NCBI RefSeq assembly: GCF_027580225.2 | Contig: NC_073358.2 | Span: 51,813,501 to 51,877,500, forward strand | Length of the DNA: 64,000 bases | Origin: Misgurnus anguillicaudatus | Lineage: Eukaryota; Chordata; Actinopteri; Cypriniformes; Cobitidae | Reading direction: 5' to 3' | Shown here: in pieces, positions 57,036-64,000 of the stretch | Layout: the number at the start of each line of letters is the position of its first letter | Numbering within the stretch: the first letter of the stretch is position 1 | Notes under the pieces: model-generated | What the model saw: the letters and a program-made list of their open reading frames with translations, nothing else | Database searches by the model: none | What the model was told of the DNA's origin: nothing | Program-made: the position numbers and the translations under genes

Positions 57036-58459
57036 AAAAACTCTGCTATATAACTTTGTAGGAGATGTTTCTCCTTGCTCACACACTAGTACTGTTTACT
57101 TATCTTTTCATGTCACAGAGGTACATAAGCTCCTAGCAAAATCCCAGAGGTTTCTTATGGGAGATAACAGTAACTCAAAGCCATTACCATAGACACACAA
57201 ACATTCTTTTCTCAGGCTACAGGGACCTACATTCAGAGCGGTGCTCGGTCAAATGGCTATTTAAAGTACAGTCTGACCTGTAACGTGAGCATGGCCTATC
57301 AATTAGACATTTCACCTTATGCAGTGGAATGGAACGCTGGGCTTCCCAGTCAGAGCAATGAGAGCGGGAGTATAAAGTGGGTTCATATACGTGCCAGTTA
57401 CTGCTGCTTACTGCTTGAATTCTCACATTACAAATCAAATAAATCAACAGCAATCTCCAAAAAAGAGATATGAAGAATTATGGGTAAGAATGAGTGCTAG
57501 AATTGAACTGCAGATTTACTATCAAAAGAACTGACCATGAACCAATACATGCAATTAACATGCAGATAAATGCAACATAAAGCACATTAAATATTAGCAT
57601 GATGCACACAAAAAATGAAAAACACTTCCATGGCATGACTTGAGTATTGGGCAGGACTATATGCACATCATGGCACAGTTTTGGTCAAAAAGGTAATGAA
57701 TAACCATGGTGTAGGAATATTTTTAACATGCTGGATGCAATTCCATCACATCATAAGCATTCGGTAGTGAATGACTTCAATACATAATGACAATATTTTA
57801 GCTTGCATGTATCGATGTACCCCCAAAGTACCATACATCTCTTGTTTACAATATATTTTACAAAAAATTGTTATCTGACTATAATGACACTATGATAAAG
57901 TATTTAAACATTTTAACTTTTTTATACATACATACACATATATTCACATATCCACATACATACATACATGCATACATACATATTTAGGTAGATAAAGGTA
58001 CTAACTTACTAGTCAAACTAGTGTATGTCTTTTGTTTACTATGTCTGTTGTTGGCTCAAGTAAGGAAAAGGCGGGTGTAAATTAATGTAAATATATAAAG
58101 GATCATCCACACGATGCTACAAAAAATGTGTATTCAATGTATGGACAGCATTGTGTCAGATAGACTCCATATTTAAACCCAAAGTTTTATGATGAGACTT
58201 TACAGCAATTTAACCCGGCTCGTGTCCGTGTGTGTGTGTTTAGTATGGGTGGAGGATAGACAGCCTGTGTAACAGAGCAGCTGACCAATGCATCCACATT
58301 GGCACACATGGTTGCCTTAAACCAGATAAAAACCAACTTAAATCAATATCAAATCCTGCGCGTTTATGCTACAAAGCAGGCTGATAAGCGTGGCCGCGAA
58401 AATATACATCAATAATAAAGTTATCGTGATAGAAAACGAAATATGATGAAGATACTCAC
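57036..58459. other. No supported gene
   Basis: Short TACA-rich tandem (57925-57985). Other frames are featureless. Confidence 0.5.
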
Positions 58460-58530
58460 TGTGAAATAATCAGCTGACACAACGGTGACTCAGTAGACCG
58501 CACTACTTCCGCATTCACTGGCGATGACCT
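58460..58530 (-). other. Candidate distal untranslated first exon on the minus strand
   Basis: The minus strand reads TTATTTCACA|GTGAGTATC, a strong donor, downstream of a CpG-rich, CCAAT-rich patch. It could be an outermost mtmr4 5' exon splicing to 50774, or the start of another transcript. No coding content. Confidence 0.35.
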
Positions 58531-58800
58531 ATACGGCAGCCAATCACGACAAAGCAAGTCTGCGCAGTCCACCAATGGGGACACGGAGTAAATGTATACG
58601 TCATGAATTTACAGTAATTTAGCCAATCGGTAGCTACGGCAGGATAGCGGCTCGAACAACTGCACGCCTGAATGGGCGCGAACACACCCACAAGCGAACC
58701 AATCAGAGCGAAGCTCTGCTTCAAGGAGGGGGAGGAGGTGAAAAATGAGCCAATAGAAAATCACAGCGCGGCACTACGCGAGCACGTGATTTACAGGCAG
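58500..58800. promoter_or_regulatory. CpG-rich promoter with five CCAAT boxes
   Basis: CCAAT occurs in the same orientation at 58540, 58572, 58623, 58699 and 58750, with CpG-rich text and a GAGCACGTGAT E-box at about 58778. This is a strong NF-Y-type, TATA-less promoter layout. The direction is unclear, and it may be bidirectional. The minus-strand donor at 58459 suggests leftward transcription toward mtmr4. Confidence 0.55.
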
Positions 58801-58831
58801 GACGTGAGCTACTAGAGCGACGATTGCTTTT

Positions 58832-59015
58832 CAGACAACTCGGATTTAAAACAATTTAATCTGAATTAAGTAATATTTAAAGTATGTAGTTACATTAAAC
58901 GATTAGTGTTACTAATGATTTAGTAATATTCAAATATTTAAGGTGTTTAGTAACATTTAAAGAACGCCATTATTTCCGGGTTGAGGTGGGAAATATCCTA
59001 AATCCGAGTTGTCTA
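58832..59015. mobile_element. Small MITE with CAGACAACTCGGATTTA ends
   Basis: Left AGACAACTCGGATTTA and right TAAATCCGAGTTGTCTA are exact inverted complements over about 16 bp. The interior repeats TTAGTAATATT/AGTAACATT words. Lies just outside the CCAAT promoter. Confidence 0.7.
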
Positions 59016-60904
59016 ACCCAGCAAAACGAGTTGGATGTAATTTTTAAGTTGACGTCACAATGAAATTGTCATTGTTTAACAGTCAAATATGAGATATTAA
59101 TTAATTAGTAATTAATTAACTCTTTAACATTTTGTCCTAATAACTTGAAGTTAATTTAAAGTATAATTACAAAACGTATGTATTTACATGGTACAAATAA
59201 TTTTATTGCACTACTACAGTATTTTAAAGAACATCATTGTATTACCATAATCCCTCAGTATACTATTTGTTTAAATGCAGAATAGATTCAATAGAATGCA
59301 TGATCTTTAGCGAGATAAGATTACAGTACATTTGTATGGTAGTGGTATATGGAGGTATATAATGCATTTAATGAGCATAAAACTTTGCAGTAAGTTCGAT
59401 CAGTTTACTTCTATAAGACATGTTCAGGGTTCAGTTATTCTTTAACTGTAAGTCCAACAAACACGATAAAGTCTTTGAAGTGAAGAAATCAATGATTATC
59501 TGCTCATTAACACAACTTCAGTGTCTCATGGGTTAACCTCACTGTGTGTGTTTGGGTTAAAGCTCACAGCTATTTCTGAACAGGCTTTGGTCTTTAATCA
59601 GAGATTGGCAGCAGGACATCAGTTTGACATCAGATGCACCACCCCACCTATGAGCCAATACTAGAACAGGACCTGTACACATACGTGCCTACCTGAGAGT
59701 CTAATACAAATTTATTTGGGCGAGGCAAAATTTTAAAACTATAATGAATTAATTATGCACTTTATCTGATCGTCTTCCTCTTATCATGGTGGGCAAAATT
59801 TAGGGATCTCCCTATCAATTCAACAAGTGGAATTTGAATGAAAGTCTCCAAAATGTTTGAATTTAAAGTGACAGAAATGTGCTGAATCGCATAGCAACAC
59901 AACAGAATTATAAATAAAACAAAACATAAATAAAAAAATATTTTTTATACAAATTTTACTTATTCCATATAAGTATAAATCTCAAATAGATTAATTTATA
60001 ATTCCTTTATATGAGTTCATTTTATCATAATCTGTAAAGTGCATTTCAAACATGAATTAATCTGTATTATTAAAGTCTTAACTGTTCTGGTTTCATTTAC
60101 ACAAAAATTAAAATACATTTTGCATTTTTCTGCCTCTATTGTAATGAAATCTAAAAGAAATGTGTGGTTGATTTATGAATGTCATGCTGTCGTCATACAT
60201 GTATGTTTACATGTAAAGAATGCTGATTGGTGAATCCCATGATTCCACCCTCAGCTACAGAAACATGTGCTTGTTATCATCAATCACTTTGATTCTGTGT
60301 CTAAACGTCATGACAGACCACATTCAGCTGAACCCGGGACAAAGGTTGTCTGATAATCTGTGTCCTTAAAGCTTGGGTTAAAATAACTGCTGAAAACTAA
60401 TGCAGACATTTTCTTAATCTGACAAAACTTTAAAGACAAAATATAATATTACTCAAAACAGTGCTCTAGATGAATTGTTTTCTACACAAAAGTTATTTCT
60501 GTTGGCTTGTCAAATGCGAGAGAACTGTCGTGTGTTAGTTTCAGTTAGTTTCGTTATGTGATATTAGACCTTTACATCTAATTGTCTGTATTATCATGAT
60601 TTTGCTGTTGATATGGACTAAATGTGATATGACTGAACTAAACAGGAAGGTCAAAGTTTACTGTAGATCTATTTCATGTTCATGTCTCAAAATAAACTTC
60701 AGCCCTGACATTAAAACACCAACAGCAATAACAATCATATTCATGTCAGCAATATGCTGTGTCAGTAATTCTCCTCCCTGACTCCCTCTAGTGTAAAACA
60801 TGGGCTATAATAACATATATCATTCATAATAAGAGTAAAATTGTAAAGTTACCACACTTGAGTTGACTGTATCTTCAATTAAAAGGCTGTTGATCTGTCT
60901 GCCT
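59016..60904. other. Intergenic between mtmr4 promoters and hpd, no supported gene
   Basis: AT-rich. Frames under 65 codons without features. Confidence 0.5.
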
Positions 60905-61800
60905 GCATGTCTGTCGTTTGTCCGTCCATCCAACATTCATCCATCCATCCATCCACCTACCTACCTACCTATCCATCTATCCATCCATCGATCCATCCAC
61001 CTACCTATCCATCTAACCATCTTATCCATCCATCCATCCACCTATCTACCTACCTACCTACTTATCCATCCATCCATTCACCCACCTACCTACCTACCTA
61101 TCCCTCCACCCATCCATCCACCCACTTACCTACCTGTCCATCTTATCCATCTATCCATCCAACCATCCACCTACCTACCTTTTCTTTTATCCATCCATCA
61201 ATAATCCATCCACCTACCTAACTACCTATCCATCGATCCATTCACCTACCTATCCATCTTATCCATCCACCTACCTACCTACCTACCTACTTATCTATCC
61301 ATCCATTCATTCATCCACCTACCTACCTACCTACCTATCCCTCCACCCATCCACCCATCCATCCACTTACCTACCTATCCATCTTATCCAGCTATCCATC
61401 CATCCAACCATCCACCTACCTACCTACCTTTTCTTTTATCCATCCATCCATCCATAATCCATCCACCTACCTAACTACCTATTCATCTTATCCATCCACC
61501 TACCTACCTACCTATTTATCTATCCATCCATTCATCCACCTACCTATCCCACCACCCATCCATCCCTCCATCCATCCACTTACCTGCCTACCCACCTATT
61601 CATTTTATCCAACCAACCATCCACCTACCTACCTACCTACCTACCTTTTCTGTTATTCATCCATCCATCCATCCACCGACCTTACTATCCATCCATCCTA
61701 CCCACATACTTACCTACATACCTACCGACCTACCTATTCTTTTATCCATTCATCCATCCATCCACCTACCTACATACTGTACTTACTGTACATACCAATC
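60905..61800. repeat. Tetranucleotide satellite (CATC/CTAC)n
   Basis: About 0.9 kb of CATCCATC and CTACCTAC runs in alternating blocks. Longer repeats recur at a larger period (CCACCTACCTACC then TTTTATCCATCC at 61185, 61436 and about 61740). Open frames of Pro/Ser/Ile/His are repeat-derived. Confidence 0.93.
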
Positions 61801-62476
61801 GATCCATCTATGTATTTAGGTCTGTCAAGGATATAAAATGCATAGTAGCACACACAAAAAAACACACAATAAATAACATAACACACATGTACTGAGGTTT
61901 AATTCATATGCAGCTATTTAAAACATTGACACGGTGCTTTAAAAACTTACTTTAAAATATCTTTTAAATAGATCAAGAGATGGTACAGTTTCCCTGAAAC
62001 TCATTTCATGCATGTGGAGTATAATTAAAGTTTCTGTGTGGAAAGTTAACATCGTAAGTAAACGTTTTTCTGTTGTTCTGGTAGGCTACAGCAATATCAA
62101 GAAACTAGATACTGCAGTAACTTACCTGGTAAAACTTTTAAAATAAAAAACTATTTATTATTTCTTAAGCACGGTGGAGAAACGCAGGTGTCATCTGCAG
62201 AAGGCTAGAGCTTTTCACTTTTCTGTCACTCTTCTTAACCATTTTGTGATGACTTTAAATTTTAGTGAACGTATGAAGTGGATTCCCCCTACATCAAAAC
62301 TATGACCCCAAGCTCTGGAAGTGACGTGTGTGTGTACAGTTTTTTGGCTGGATGGATTAAAGAGGTGCGTGACCTAAGGTTCATTCACCGCAGCACATAA
62401 AACAGCTAGTATCTGTGGATAAGATTTCTTTACTTCTAATCAATTCTGTTGACCAGAACCCATCGAGATCATCAGC
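61801..62476 (+). promoter_or_regulatory. hpd: hpd upstream region and 5' UTR
   Basis: Immediately upstream of the ATG a TATA-like ACATAAAAC lies at about 62395-62403. A nuclear-receptor-like pair TGACCT and AGGTTCA lies at 62370-62383, plausible for a liver gene. The transcription start is probably around 62425. The part before 62300 is AT-rich without other signals. Confidence 0.45.
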
Positions 62477-63975
<1,499 letters not shown>

Positions 63976-64000
63976 GCAATGTTTGTAATGAAACCATGCA

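Noticed and set aside
60863..61221. 113- and 104-codon Pro/Ser/His/Ile frames
   Set aside because: Reading of the CATC/CTAC tetranucleotide array in two frames.

Overview
The window is vertebrate nuclear DNA, almost certainly from a teleost and probably a cyprinid-like fish. Coding exons are short, have GT-AG borders, and are scattered through AT-rich non-coding DNA that is full of small inverted-repeat DNA transposons and simple-sequence arrays of fish type. There are no operons, no bacterial signals and no CRISPR array. The very long open frames at about 25-29.5 kb are tandem repeats, not genes.

Two genes are identified from sequence. (1) mtmr4, encoding a myotubularin-related PI3P/PI(3,5)P2 3-phosphatase with a PH-GRAM domain, an active CSDGWDR phosphatase loop, a coiled coil and a C-terminal FYVE domain, lies on the minus strand. 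Its stop is at 12497-12499, its main ATG at 50668-50670, and its untranslated first exons lie further right. I resolved 18 coding exons whose phases all join (3426 nt including the stop, 1141 aa). There is also a phase-neutral 30-nt microexon in the GRAM region and an alternative coding first exon at 41084-41128. (2) hpd (4-hydroxyphenylpyruvate dioxygenase, tyrosine catabolism) starts on the plus strand at 62477. Its first six exons (108 codons) are present and the rest lies beyond the right edge. The two genes are head to head, with about 4 kb between the outermost mtmr4-side promoter and hpd.

Region by region: 1-8.5 kb is a transposon-rich stretch with several MITEs, a nested cluster at 4.66-5.86 kb, a possible promoter at 2.6-2.74 kb, and a possible signal-peptide exon of an unidentified minus-strand gene at 8183-8243. 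8.5-11 kb is AT-rich and featureless. 11-12.5 kb is the likely mtmr4 3' UTR. 12.5-24.5 kb carries most mtmr4 exons, with a roughly 22-bp minisatellite (split by a Harbinger-type MITE) in one intron. 24.5-30 kb is one intron holding a pyrimidine-rich satellite and a 28-bp GC-rich minisatellite. 30.2-50.7 kb is a large intron with many MITEs, an internal promoter and a triplicated 305-bp unit. 50.7-58.8 kb holds 5' UTR exons and promoters. 58.8-62.4 kb is intergenic with a large tetranucleotide array. 62.4-64 kb is the start of hpd.

The two genes have unrelated biochemical roles (endosomal phosphoinositide turnover and tyrosine breakdown). I saw no wholly new biological system. The best leads are the mtmr4 microexon, the alternative N-terminus, a missing PPxY motif, a five-CCAAT promoter and the orphan signal-peptide exon.
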